This document shows, one piece after another, positions 52,594 through 61,598 of a stretch of 64,000 nucleotides of DNA; position 1 is the first letter of the stretch, and the number at the start of each line of letters is the position of its first letter. Location: assembly GCA_020631395.1 (NCBI GenBank), contig JAHDHI010000018.1, forward strand, positions 1-64,000, given 5' to 3'. This DNA comes from Bizionia sp. (GTDB lineage Bacteria; Bacteroidota; Bacteroidia; Flavobacteriales; Flavobacteriaceae). The notes under the pieces are model-generated. The model searched no databases and was not told where the DNA came from. It saw nothing but the letters and a program-made list of their open reading frames with translations. Both the position numbers and the translations under genes were made by a program.

Positions 52594-52947
52594 TCAACGA
52601 CTCTTCTTGGTAAACAGATACATCCAAATCATTCTGGAATATCTTAAATTCACAAACCCCATCAACAGAATTACCATCGCGACAATCAAAACCAGCAGAA
52701 TGGAAGACTTCACAAAGTTGAATGCAATTAAAAATACGACAATGGCTTCTGCAACTGCCATTGCATAACTTACAAACATAGCTCCAAAGAAGAAACCAGT
52801 CTCCATCTCGAATTTATGTTGACAGCTTGGACAATTTTCATTCATGATCGGCATCCGTCCCAAAAGGACAAAACCCTTGGAACTAAACACCTTTCCTTTT
52901 TCACATTTTGGACATTTACAGTTCAACAAGCTAATTATACGTGCCAT
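52594..52947 (-). CDS. DUF983 family membrane protein
   Basis: 117 aa. A CxxC pair (CKCPKCEKGKVF) and a second CPSC give a small zinc-binding head. Then two or three helices follow (GAMFVSYAMAVAEAIVVFLIAF and the next). This is the DUF983 pattern. It ends 2 nt after the SET gene in convergent orientation, and its -7 box is at 52970-52977, divergent from the AraC gene. Confidence 0.88.
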   Translation of the reverse strand: MARIISLLNCKCPKCEKGKVFSSKGFVLLGRMPIMNENCPSCQHKFEMETGFFFGAMFVSYAMAVAEAIVVFLIAFNFVKSSILLVLIVAMVILLMGFVNLRYSRMIWMYLFTKKSR

Positions 52948-52969
52948 TTCTTATTTCTTATATTTCATA

Positions 52970-52977
52970 CAAATTTA
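52970..52977 (-). promoter_or_regulatory. -7 box for the DUF983 gene
   Basis: Coding-strand TAAATTTG fits TAnnTTTG, 23 nt before the ATG. Confidence 0.5.
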
Positions 52978-53015
52978 CCCCAAAGCAAATGAATATGTAT
53001 TATCCAATAATTGCA

Positions 53016-53023
53016 TAAATTTG
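53016..53023 (+). promoter_or_regulatory. -7 box for the AraC gene
   Basis: TAAATTTG fits TAnnTTTG, 31 nt before the ATG at 53054. It is divergent from the DUF983 -7 box, so the two promoters are close together. Confidence 0.5.
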
Positions 53024-53053
53024 TACAATTAGGACATTTTCAAATTTCCAACG

Positions 53054-53935
53054 ATGAAAAAACTTCCAATTTTAAATTTAGATCAATTTCAACCAGCGCA
53101 TAAGACAGAATCGTTTTATGCCAATACATTTTCTGAACATTTAAAAAAGAATCATCACTCGATTACAATACCTCACAAGCATAATTTCTATGTTACAGTC
53201 CTATTCACAAAAGGGAAAGGGTTTCATGTGATAGATTTCACCACATACGCCATCAAGCCAAACAGCATCTTTTTACTTAAGCCTGGACAGACACATCATT
53301 GGGAATTTACCGAAGCTCCAGAAGGATATGTGTTTTTCCATAGTCAATCGTTTTATGAAACAACCTATACCAATCGAACTTTAAACCATTTTCCTTTTTT
53401 CTATTCCAGTCAAAACTCACCTTGTTATTACTTGGAAGTCAAAGCTGGTCTCTTTTTCGAAAACTTGTTTAAAACCATTTTCAATGATTTTTCTTCCAAC
53501 AAGCTCATGAAACAACAAAAACTGTGCAGTTTGATAGACTTGATTTACATTGAACTCACTCAATTGACTACGGAACAAAACAAGAACACGATGGTAAAAT
53601 CTAAAAACTATGCCATCAAGATTCACGAATTGGAACAACTGATCGAGGAAAACTACATCACCGAAAAATCACCAAAAGCCTATGCAAAAATGATGAACAT
53701 GTCTCCAAAGCACCTTAATCGCATCTGCAAGGAAACATTGGATAAAACAACCTCTTCCTTGATTGCCGAGCGTCTGGTTCTTGAAGCTAAACGTCTATTG
53801 ATCTATTCCAAAAGCAATTTCTCAGAAATAGCTTGGGCTCTGGGTTATAAGGACTACGCCTATTTTTCGAGAGTATTCAAAAACAATTGTGGCTACACTC
53901 CATCTACGTTTCAAAAAATGCAATTGAAAGCATAG
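53054..53935 (+). CDS. AraC family transcriptional regulator
   Basis: 293 aa. An N-terminal cupin-like sensing domain (HSITIPHKHNFYVTVLFTKGKG) is followed by a C-terminal double HTH. The first helix-turn-helix is SPKAYAKMMNMSPKHLNRIC, and the second is FSEIAWALGYKDYAYFSRVF, ending CGYTPSTFQK. The usual two-domain AraC/XylS layout. The ligand is unknown. Its 3' end overlaps an upstream extension of the DEAD-box frame that is not used. Confidence 0.92.
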   Translation: MKKLPILNLDQFQPAHKTESFYANTFSEHLKKNHHSITIPHKHNFYVTVLFTKGKGFHVIDFTTYAIKPNSIFLLKPGQTHHWEFTEAPEGYVFFHSQSFYETTYTNRTLNHFPFFYSSQNSPCYYLEVKAGLFFENLFKTIFNDFSSNKLMKQQKLCSLIDLIYIELTQLTTEQNKNTMVKSKNYAIKIHELEQLIEENYITEKSPKAYAKMMNMSPKHLNRICKETLDKTTSSLIAERLVLEAKRLLIYSKSNFSEIAWALGYKDYAYFSRVFKNNCGYTPSTFQKMQLKA

Positions 53936-54005
53936 ATAAACATGCTTTGAACAATTCCCAATGTACAATCCTGCATTGGGAAACAAAAGGCAATGCATTT
54001 TCAGC

Positions 54006-54013
54006 TATCTTTG
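54006..54013 (+). promoter_or_regulatory. -7 box for the DEAD-box helicase gene
   Basis: TATCTTTG fits TAnnTTTG, 17 nt before the ATG at 54031. Confidence 0.55.
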
Positions 54014-54030
54014 CCACAAATCAGAAACAT

Positions 54031-55272
54031 ATGTCATTTAAAGATTTAAAACTAAACAGACCTATTTTAAGAGCCATCGCAGAAAAAGGATATGACTCCC
54101 CTACTTTGGTGCAAGAAAAAACGATTCCGTTGGTTTTAAACAAGAAAGATGTTATCGTTTCCGCACAGACAGGAACAGGAAAGACGGCTGCTTTCGCATT
54201 GCCGATCCTACAATCGCTGTACGACAAGCAAGAAGCCCCAAAAAAAGGCAAAAAAATTCGTGCATTGATAGTAAGTCCGACACGGGAGTTGGCCATACAA
54301 ATAGAGAACAACTTTCAAAGCTACAGCACGCATACGAAATTGATAACTGCCGTTATATTTGGAGGAGCTTCCATCGAACCTCAAAAAGAGGCTTTGAAGA
54401 ATGGGGTTGACATCATGATAGCCACACCTGGACGTTTGCTCGATTTGCACAAACAAGATGTCGTTAACTTGGATTATGTGGAAACACTGGTTCTCGATGA
54501 AGCCGACCTGATGTTGGACATGGGGTTCATAGACGACGTTAAAAAAATAGAGCGCTTGTGCCCAAAGGAGAAACAAACCTTGTTGTTTTCCGCAACGATA
54601 CCGTACAAGGTCGAACAATTGGCGAATACCATCTTGAAATCACCTCAACGGATTGAAGTCGCTCAAAATTCTTCGACCTCAAAGAACGTGAACCAACTGT
54701 TGTACTTCGTACCCAAACCGCAAAAAATAGAATTGTGCTTGCATTTGCTACGTAATACCGTCAATGGACACATCATCATCTTTAGACGCACAAAGTATGG
54801 TGTGGACAAATTGGAAAAGTCATTGCTTAAAAATGGATACAAGGTAGGAAGCATACATGGGGACAAAAGCCAAACCGACAGGCAATTGGCATTGAACAGC
54901 TTCAAGAAAAAAGAAATCAACATCCTAGTTGCCACGGATGTGGCTGCAAGAGGGATTGACATAGACAGTTTGGATGCCGTGATAAATTTCGACTTACCAA
55001 GTGCGCCAGAAACCTACGTGCATAGAATTGGAAGAACTGCAAGAGCAGGAAATACAGGCTCTGCATATTCCTTGTGTTCTGCTGACGAAAGAGATTATGT
55101 TTCCAACATCCAAAAATTGATTCACTTGCAACTGGATGTTATCGAAGATCATCCATACCCATTGGACCCAAAAGCAAAAAAAGAAGTGCATACTTCCAAG
55201 AAAAAGGGAAGCAAACATAAGAAAGGACGCAAAAGCGAGGCTTCCAAAAAGAAAAAGAAACGCTGGTATTAA
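54031..55272 (+). CDS. DEAD-box ATP-dependent RNA helicase (RhlE-like)
   Basis: 413 aa from 54031 (MSFKDLKLNRPILRAIAEKG); the 48 upstream codons overlap the AraC gene and are not coding. All helicase motifs are present: Q motif near residue 22, AQTGTGKTAAF (I), PTRELAIQ (Ia), TPGR (Ib), VLDEADLML (II), SATIP (III), VATDVAARGIDI (V) and HRIGRTARAG (VI). The basic tail (KKGSKHKKGRKSEASKKKKKRWY) is typical of RNA-binding helicases. It likely acts in rRNA folding, cold adaptation or RNA decay. Confidence 0.94.
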   Translation: MSFKDLKLNRPILRAIAEKGYDSPTLVQEKTIPLVLNKKDVIVSAQTGTGKTAAFALPILQSLYDKQEAPKKGKKIRALIVSPTRELAIQIENNFQSYSTHTKLITAVIFGGASIEPQKEALKNGVDIMIATPGRLLDLHKQDVVNLDYVETLVLDEADLMLDMGFIDDVKKIERLCPKEKQTLLFSATIPYKVEQLANTILKSPQRIEVAQNSSTSKNVNQLLYFVPKPQKIELCLHLLRNTVNGHIIIFRRTKYGVDKLEKSLLKNGYKVGSIHGDKSQTDRQLALNSFKKKEINILVATDVAARGIDIDSLDAVINFDLPSAPETYVHRIGRTARAGNTGSAYSLCSADERDYVSNIQKLIHLQLDVIEDHPYPLDPKAKKEVHTSKKKGSKHKKGRKSEASKKKKKRWY

Positions 55273-55394
55273 TCTATTGCAGCGAATTAAGAAAATAACC
55301 TAAACACCTATATTTCAAAAAGTTTAACGAGTAAACAACCTCCGTTAAAAACGGAGGCTTTGATTTTCAGATTAGCCCCAAAGGGGCATTAGGC

Positions 55395-55799
55395 TCATTC
55401 ATGATGTTCTTGATATTTCACATATCGTTTTATCATATCCTCATTTAAACCTATGGTACTTACAAAGTAACCTCTAGACCAAAAGTGATTGCCCCAATAC
55501 GGTTTCTGCCTTAAACTGGAATACGTCTTGAATAGTTTGATTGCCATCTTTCCCTTTAGAATGCCGATGAATTCTGATACAGAAACCTTCGGAGGGATTG
55601 AACAAACCAAATGGATGTGATCTTTTTGTACATTCATTTCTTGAATAATGACATCCTTCCAAGTACTGATGACCTGAAGGTTATGCTCGACCAAAGTCTT
55701 TACCATACCCTCTAGAACACGGAAACGACATTTGGGAGTGAAAACAATGTGATAGTCACATTGGTAGTACACATGCGTTAATTTTCTATATTTACTCAT
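55395..55799 (-). CDS. tnpA: IS200-type Y1 (HUH) transposase TnpA
   Basis: 134 aa, close to the IS200 norm. The HUH motif is HIHLV (~residues 61-65), and the catalytic Tyr is likely in RYVKYQEHH near the C-terminus. The opening KLTHVYYQCDYHIVFTPKCRFRV is typical of TnpA. It cuts and rejoins single-stranded DNA at hairpins. The reading frame appears intact, so the element may still move. Confidence 0.93.
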   Translation of the reverse strand: MSKYRKLTHVYYQCDYHIVFTPKCRFRVLEGMVKTLVEHNLQVISTWKDVIIQEMNVQKDHIHLVCSIPPKVSVSEFIGILKGKMAIKLFKTYSSLRQKPYWGNHFWSRGYFVSTIGLNEDMIKRYVKYQEHHE

Positions 55800-55852
55800 C
55801 TTAAAAAGTTTTAGATGGTAAACCTAAAAAATGGCAGAGCCTTTAAAACATG

Positions 55853-55873
55853 ACCACCGTCAAAGACGGTGGT
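55853..55873. repeat. Subterminal hairpin of the IS200 element
   Basis: Perfect arms ACCACCGTC and GACGGTGGT around AAA, followed by TTTTTT. A possible transposase recognition hairpin, and also a terminator-like shape. Confidence 0.7.
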
Positions 55874-55947
55874 TTTTTAGACTTAAATAAAAATCAAACA
55901 GGACTTCATTTTCATTTTAAATAATATCCCTATTTTTGAAATAAAAG

Positions 55948-57565
55948 ATGAAAAAGCTACTACTGGGTTTTTTACATGTAATCACATTTCCCTCAATTGT
56001 CTTTAACAGTTTCGGACAAACTCCAACCGTAGGCTTACGTTTTCACGATGATTTGGTTACTGAGGGTTACACACTTTTCACTCCAGAAAAAAACACAAAT
56101 GTTTATTTGATAAATGATTGTGGTGAAAAGGTCAATGAATGGAACTTTACGGATCGGCCGAGTTTGACGGCATACATTTTGGAAAATGGCAATATTTTAC
56201 GTGCAGGAAAATCTGTGGTAGAGATTAGGGATTGGGATGACAATGTCATTTGGTCGTACGCAGTGGTAGATCAACACCATGACACCGAACCTCTTCCCAA
56301 CGGCAACATACTTTGCCTACTTTGGGATAGGTATTCGGATGCTGAAATGATAGCAATGGGCAGAAACCCTGCCACAGTAGGGGAGGAAATGCTTTTGGAC
56401 AAAATCATAGAGATACAACCAGTAGGAACCAATGACGCCAATGTTGTCTGGGAGTGGAAATTCTCGGATCACTTCATTCAAGATTTCGACAACACGAAAC
56501 TCAATTTTGGAATTGTAGCAGATCACCCAGAACTCTTGGATCTCAATTTTGTAGATGCCAATGTTCCAAACCAAGATATAGATTACACGCATGCCAATGG
56601 TTTAGATTACAATGCGGCATTGGACCAAATTATAATATCCGTAAGGCATTTGAATGAGATTTACATCATAGATCATAGTACCACAACTGCCGAAGCAGTA
56701 GGTCACTCGGGAGGAGATTCCAATTTAAGTGGCGATTTCTTGTGGCGTTGGGGCAATCCACAAGTGTATGGACAAGGCAATGGTACCAATTAAAAGTTGT
56801 TTTTGCAACACGATTCCAAATGGATAGAATCCGGATATTTGGATGGAGACAAGATTTCTGTTTTCAACAACGGTGGTGTCGATGGTACATTTACCTCCAG
56901 CTCTGCCCACATAATAACACTAGAAATAATAAATGGGGCGTATACCAAAGAAAACAACATGTTCAAACTGTAGATTATGAATGGACTTGGGATGGTTCCA
57001 TATTGGGCACAACAATGTTTGAATGGAAAAAATCCGGGGAGCACGGGCTTCCCAACGGAAATTTCATAATTGCCGAAAATCACTTTGGCCAAGTCTCGGA
57101 AGTAAGCAAAAACAGTACCGTTCTATGGACTTATAAAAATCCTACAGGTACCGGGGCTCTACAGTTTATGATCAGTTTGAAACCGCAGGAACGGACAATT
57201 CCTTTTTCAGAGCAGAAAAATACCCCAGCAATTTTATTGGTTTTACGGGAAAAGATTTAACTTCTCAAGGTATTATTGAAAATGAAAATGCCGTTTCCGA
57301 TGTATGCATCATGAATGCTTTGAGTGTCGAATCGTTTGATTTTTCAAATTTGATCATTACAAACTCTGTAAAGGAAGGTCTCATAACATTTAATGGAAAT
57401 CCTGAATTGGATGCCATTAGAATATTGGACATCAATGGAAAAATACTCTTTGAGCAAAACAACTTCTCTGAAAAATCTCTGCAATTTAATTTAAAGCCAG
57501 CTGTGTATTTTTTCATTCTAGAAAGAGAAAATTTAAAGGAATGCAGAAAGATTGTAGTAAAATAA
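55948..57565 (+). pseudogene. Arylsulfotransferase (ASST) family T9SS protein, broken
   Basis: The first frame (55948-56793) encodes an N-terminal part with a signal peptide, HHDTEPLPNGN and SVRHLNEIYIIDHSTT of the arylsulfotransferase family. A TAA at 56791-56793 replaces a CAA codon in NGTN-stop-KLFLQHD. After it the same frame runs on to FKL-stop, then a shift near 56945-56970 leads to VDYEWTWDGSILG. A second shift near 57145-57175 leads to STVYDQFETAGTDNSFF and on to the T9SS-like C-terminal part (57311-57565, ending KIVVK). So one nonsense change and two frameshifts are needed. ASST proteins transfer sulfate between aryl donors and acceptors. Non-functional as read, unless sequencing errors explain it. 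Confidence 0.8.
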
Positions 57566-57580
57566 ACTTTAACTAAGACT

Positions 57581-57994
57581 TTACATTTCCAATCGTTTGT
57601 TAAAATAATGCTTGAGTAGCGGTATCTGAACAAGCATTACGAACCCCAAGAGTACAATCGTGTAAACAACCGTTTTCGGGATTACGATGCTAGACAACCC
57701 ATCTACAATCCTATTGCTGGATATAACGTCAAGGTTTACTTTATTGAGCCAGCTCGTAGTTTCCGCAGTACCGCCAAATATTGAAAAACCAACAAGTCCA
57801 ACGACAGCCAATAGAATGACAATCCAAAATCTCCTCGATATCAATGGCTTGTATTTTGTGACTTCATTGGAAGAAATCGCATCTAGCTGTGACATTACCT
57901 GAGAAGTAAAGTCAAAAGAAGGAGATTCCAAAGCAACGTCTTTCATCATTTTCTTCGTTAATTCTTCTATGTTTTTATCTACATTCTCTTTCAT
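57581..57994 (-). CDS. Membrane partner of the sigma factor (possible anti-sigma)
   Basis: 137 aa. An N-terminal ~50-residue soluble part (KENVDKNIEELTKKMMKDVALESPSF) precedes two membrane helices (~57-75 and ~110-128). It begins ~37 nt after the sigma factor gene on the same strand, the usual place for an anti-sigma factor. No zinc-type anti-sigma motif (HxxxCxxC) was seen, so the role is inference from position. Confidence 0.6.
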   Translation of the reverse strand: MKENVDKNIEELTKKMMKDVALESPSFDFTSQVMSQLDAISSNEVTKYKPLISRRFWIVILLAVVGLVGFSIFGGTAETTSWLNKVNLDVISSNRIVDGLSSIVIPKTVVYTIVLLGFVMLVQIPLLKHYFNKRLEM

Positions 57995-58031
57995 CGGTTC
58001 CTAATTTACTTTTCATATTTCTAAAATACGA

Positions 58032-58625
58032 TTATTTTTCATGACTCATTTCATAACTTTCAATCACTTCCGGATCCAATCGAGTTCTTAAAATGGTCGT
58101 TAACTTTTTTCTACTTCTAAACAATTTCACCTTTACATTGTTTGGTTTTAAATTGACCACTTTTGCAATCTCTTCCAAAGACTGTTCTTCAAAATAATAC
58201 AAAGTCAATAAAAAACCATCTTCACTAGGCAACAAACTTATGCAATCTCGTATGGTTTCTTTTCTTTCTGCTGTTTCCAAAGCTTCCAATGCATTGTCAA
58301 AAGTTTTTACTTGATGCGCTGTGTATTCATCTATTGCAACCGTATTTTGAGTTCTTTTCAATTTCTTCAGCTTATCTAAACACGTATTGTAAGTTACTTT
58401 ATATATCCAAGTAGAAAACTTGGAGTCTCCTTTGAATTTGGACAACTTCTTATACACCTTTATAAAGGTGTCTTGAGAAACCTCTTCTGCTTCTTCTCTA
58501 TTTTTAATCATTCTCAAAGCCAAGGTAAAGATCAAGTCTTTGTAACGATCCACTAAAACAGCAAATGCGTTGGTGTCTCCTTCTAATACTTTGGTGATAT
58601 AATATTGGTCGTTTTTGATGGTCAT
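58032..58625 (-). CDS. ECF-like sigma-70 family factor
   Basis: 197 aa from 58625 (MTIKNDQYYITKVL); a longer frame reaches 58700. Region 2 is clear in FAVLVDRYKDLIFTLALRMI, EEAEEVSQDTFIKVY and STWIYKVTYNTCLDKL. Region 4 holds LTLYYFEEQSLEEIAKVV and NNVKVKLFRSRKKL. It is an ECF-type sigma factor that would bind RNA polymerase and recognise a distinct promoter. The gene after it encodes a membrane protein that may control it. The signal and target genes are unknown. Confidence 0.88.
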   Translation of the reverse strand: MTIKNDQYYITKVLEGDTNAFAVLVDRYKDLIFTLALRMIKNREEAEEVSQDTFIKVYKKLSKFKGDSKFSTWIYKVTYNTCLDKLKKLKRTQNTVAIDEYTAHQVKTFDNALEALETAERKETIRDCISLLPSEDGFLLTLYYFEEQSLEEIAKVVNLKPNNVKVKLFRSRKKLTTILRTRLDPEVIESYEMSHEK

Positions 58626-58763
58626 TTGCTCTTTTGACGACACTAACGATCCTTTGGTTACAACTCTACTAAAAAAATATTTTGAAAAAGGTGTAACCAT
58701 AATTTAAAAGTAATCGTCTTAAGCTAAGAACACATTAAAAATAATCAATTAAAACGAACAATT

Positions 58764-59108
58764 ATGGGATCAGAATTAATTATCATACCAATAATCTTTG
58801 GTGCAATCTTCGGAGTATTTTATCTATACTTCTCAACTAGGAACAAAGAACGCTTGGCACTCATAGAAAAAGGTGCCGATGCCAGCATTTTCATTAAAGG
58901 CAAAACACACACTGCACCGATATGGAAAGTACTCATTCTAAACCTTGCTTTGTTGTTGATGGGAATAGGTATCGGAATATTCATAGCTTCCATTTTACAT
59001 TATAACCTAGGAGTTGAAGAGGAAGTCGCCTTCCCTGGAACCATATTCCTAATGGCTGGTGTTGGTCTATTTGCCGGTTTCACCATGACAAAGAAGTTGG
59101 ATCAGTAA
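58764..59108 (+). CDS. DUF6249-type small membrane protein
   Basis: 114 aa. Three hydrophobic helices: ~6-23, ~52-72 and ~90-106, with IEKGADASIF after the first. This matches DUF6249 as seen beside sigma factors in Bacteroidota. It is divergent from the sigma factor gene and lies ~60 nt from the longest sigma frame; it may be a sigma target. Terminator at 59131-59162. Confidence 0.78.
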   Translation: MGSELIIIPIIFGAIFGVFYLYFSTRNKERLALIEKGADASIFIKGKTHTAPIWKVLILNLALLLMGIGIGIFIASILHYNLGVEEEVAFPGTIFLMAGVGLFAGFTMTKKLDQ

Positions 59109-59130
59109 AAACTCATAGCACATAGCACTT

Positions 59131-59162
59131 AAAAAAGACACTTTATATAAAGTGTCTTTTTT
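59131..59162 (+). terminator. Terminator of the DUF6249 gene
   Basis: Arms AAAAAAGACACTTTA and TAAAGTGTCTTTTTT with a 2-nt centre, followed by more T. Confidence 0.85.
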
Positions 59163-59329
59163 TTTTTGCAGTAAACTGATCATAAACGGCGCAACCACTT
59201 ATTGATTGTTCAATAGTTATCAGAAAAACATACAACTAATACAATATATTCCATCTTACATTGAATATTATCCATATCTTAGCCGTCATTTTTAACAAAA
59301 CCCTTAACTAATAAATTCAAAACTGTATA

Positions 59330-61471
59330 ATGAAAAAAAAATGTACCCTTTACCTTTTGCTACTGTTAGCAATGGTATGTCTGCCATCTAACACACATGG
59401 TCAAGATATAAATCGTGGCCCCTATCTACAACAAGGTGGCCCAAATAGCATTATTGTTAAATGGAGAACTTCAGATCTAGAAAACTCTAGTGTAGCTTAT
59501 GGATTAACAACAGAAAATCTTTCTCTAACAGCTAACGATGACTATGTAACACGAAATCACGAAGTACAAATCTCAGGATTGGATGCAAATACCAAATATT
59601 ATTATCGTGTTGGTTCTCAAACATTTCTATACGAACCAAAAAACAATCAAGAAAGTCAGTTTTTCAACACTGCTCCAAATTTCGGAGAAGATAAAGCCTT
59701 TAGGACTTGGATCTTGGGAGACCCCGGTACTCAAGACTTTAGACAAAGACAAGTACGAGATGGATTTCTAAATTTCTCGAACTCAACTTCTCCAGATTTA
59801 ATGTTATTGCTTGGTGACAATGCCTACTCCTATGGTACGGACGAAGAGTACCAGGCCGCTTTGTTTGAAAACATGTACGAAGACATTCTAATTAATACCC
59901 ATCTTTGGTCCAGTACAGGAAACCATGACATCCTATACGGAAATGAAGACATTTTCTATGGCATTTTCTCACAGCCCACCAATGGCGAATTGGGAGGTAC
60001 GCCATCTAACACTGAGGGGTACTACTCCTTCAACTATTCCAATGTTCATTTTGTGACCATTGAAACTTCCGATGAAGATATGAGTGCGAATGGGAATATG
60101 GCCAATTGGCTTGCAGATGATTTGTCCAACAACACCCAAGATTGGATCATCGTCTACTTCCACCACCCAATGTACAGTGGAGGACATGATTCTGACGAAG
60201 AAAACGACCTGATTGAGCTTCGTGAAAACTTTGCTCCAATACTTGAACAGTATGGAGCGGATTTGGTATTGTACGGTCATAGTCACCGATATGAGAGAAC
60301 TGGGTTGATAAAAGGTCATTTTGGGCTTTCAAATACTTGGGATCCGTCCACTATGGCCATCGATGATGGATTGGGACAAGAAGACAATGGTGGTGTTTAT
60401 GACAAAACCTTATCCCCATACGGCACAGTATATGTAACAACCGGGAATGCAGGAAAAGGATTGGGAGACGATGGAGCAAAGCCAGTTCACAAGGTTACGT
60501 ATGGAGAAATAGGATCCGGCGTATTGGACATTGATGGAGAAAGGTTGGATTACAAACAACTGGATGGAGATGGCAATGTCATAGATTATTTCACAATTAT
60601 TGGAGGAGCTACAATTACTGACCCAGACCCAGATCCAACGACTACCATAAGCGTCTCCATCAATGACAGCGACGACGATGTTGAGGAAAGTGATAACGGA
60701 AGCATCAATTACAATAGCAGTGATTTGGAGTTAGCTTACGATTATTACAACTTACAAGTGATAGGATTGCGATTCAAAACAATAGAACTACCACAAAATG
60801 CAATCATAAACAGTGCTTACATACAATTCACTGCAAATGAAAGCAACAATGTTGACTCTGAATTGGAAATAGCACTTCACGACAGTTCCAACTCACCTGC
60901 TTTTTCTTCCTCGAACAATGTTTCCGATAGAATTACGTTTGCATACAAGGAAACTTGGAATCCATCGGAATGGTCAAGTGATCAAAATACCGATGCACAG
61001 AAAACACCGGACTTGAAGAATATGGTACAAAGTTTAGTTAACAAAAGCGATTGGGCATCGGGTAACGACGTTAGTTTCATTATTAGGGGAACTGGCATAA
61101 GCAGTACCGACAATGATGCAAAAAGGGTTGCTCATTCCTATGATGGAAATCCTAATAAAGCAGCAAAACTGATTATTGATTATACCGAACAAACTTTATC
61201 TACGGAACCTATTGACAACAACAATGGCTTTGCCATAAAAATTAATCCAAATCCGACAAGATCTAATACTGGCATCAAGGTATCCGTCACAAATGGCAAT
61301 GCAAAAAACCTCACATACGACATAATGGACATGAAAGGTAGCATCGTAAAAAAGGGCAAATTGAGAGACAATGCCCTTATAAGGTTGAAAGGCTTGCAAA
61401 GCGGAGTTTACCTCATCAATGTTAAAAACAGGGAATCAGAATCAATAACCAAACGATTCATTATAGAATAG
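59330..61471 (+). CDS. Metallophosphoesterase (purple acid phosphatase-like) with T9SS sorting domain
   Basis: 713 aa. Signal peptide (MKKKCTLYLLLLLAMVCLPSNTHGQ). A fibronectin-like N-terminal domain (~25-110, SIIVKWRTS) is followed by the phosphoesterase domain with GDPGTQDF, LLLGDNAYSYG, TGNHD, YFHHP and LYGHSHRYE, which hold the di-metal ligands. A ~180-residue DNRLRE-like beta domain (NAIINSAYIQFTANES) comes next, then the T9SS type A sorting domain (KINPNPTRSNTG to TKRFIIE). It likely releases phosphate outside the cell. Confidence 0.9.
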   Translation: MKKKCTLYLLLLLAMVCLPSNTHGQDINRGPYLQQGGPNSIIVKWRTSDLENSSVAYGLTTENLSLTANDDYVTRNHEVQISGLDANTKYYYRVGSQTFLYEPKNNQESQFFNTAPNFGEDKAFRTWILGDPGTQDFRQRQVRDGFLNFSNSTSPDLMLLLGDNAYSYGTDEEYQAALFENMYEDILINTHLWSSTGNHDILYGNEDIFYGIFSQPTNGELGGTPSNTEGYYSFNYSNVHFVTIETSDEDMSANGNMANWLADDLSNNTQDWIIVYFHHPMYSGGHDSDEENDLIELRENFAPILEQYGADLVLYGHSHRYERTGLIKGHFGLSNTWDPSTMAIDDGLGQEDNGGVYDKTLSPYGTVYVTTGNAGKGLGDDGAKPVHKVTYGEIGSGVLDIDGERLDYKQLDGDGNVIDYFTIIGGATITDPDPDPTTTISVSINDSDDDVEESDNGSINYNSSDLELAYDYYNLQVIGLRFKTIELPQNAIINSAYIQFTANESNNVDSELEIALHDSSNSPAFSSSNNVSDRITFAYKETWNPSEWSSDQNTDAQKTPDLKNMVQSLVNKSDWASGNDVSFIIRGTGISSTDNDAKRVAHSYDGNPNKAAKLIIDYTEQTLSTEPIDNNNGFAIKINPNPTRSNTGIKVSVTNGNAKNLTYDIMDMKGSIVKKGKLRDNALIRLKGLQSGVYLINVKNRESESITKRFIIE

Positions 61472-61500
61472 CACCAAAAACATTTTACATAGCAAACTCA

Positions 61501-61529
61501 AAAACGCCTCTAAAGACTAGAGGCGTTTT
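61501..61529 (+). terminator. Terminator of the metallophosphoesterase gene
   Basis: Perfect arms AAAACGCCTCTA and TAGAGGCGTTTT, loop AAGAC, then T. Confidence 0.85.
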
Positions 61530-61537
61530 TTATTTCT

Positions 61538-61545
61538 TAACTTTG
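61538..61545 (+). promoter_or_regulatory. -7 box for the 61599 gene
   Basis: TAACTTTG fits TAnnTTTG, 53 nt before the ATG. Confidence 0.4.
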
Positions 61546-61598
61546 TACTGAAAAAGAAATAGTTTCGTTTTTATAATTGCCATCAAAGATTTCCAACA

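Larger units (their letters stand above)
55334..55878 (-). mobile_element. IS200/IS605-type insertion sequence
   Basis: The transposase gene (55395-55799) is bracketed by hairpins: CCTCCGTT/AACGGAGG (55339-55357) and GCCCC/GGGGC (55375-55387) on one side and ACCACCGTC/GACGGTGGT (55853-55873) on the other. IS200 elements have no terminal inverted repeats but subterminal hairpins that the HUH enzyme recognises. The exact ends are not determined. It lies between the helicase gene and the broken arylsulfotransferase gene. Confidence 0.75.

Noticed and set aside
55334-55878. IS605 element with a tnpB partner
   Set aside because: Only tnpA is present; no tnpB/RuvC-type gene or omega RNA-like stretch fits between the hairpins.
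57581-58625. Standard zinc-binding anti-sigma pair
   Set aside because: No HxxxCxxC motif in the membrane protein, so the classic type is not supported. Kept only as a positional guess.
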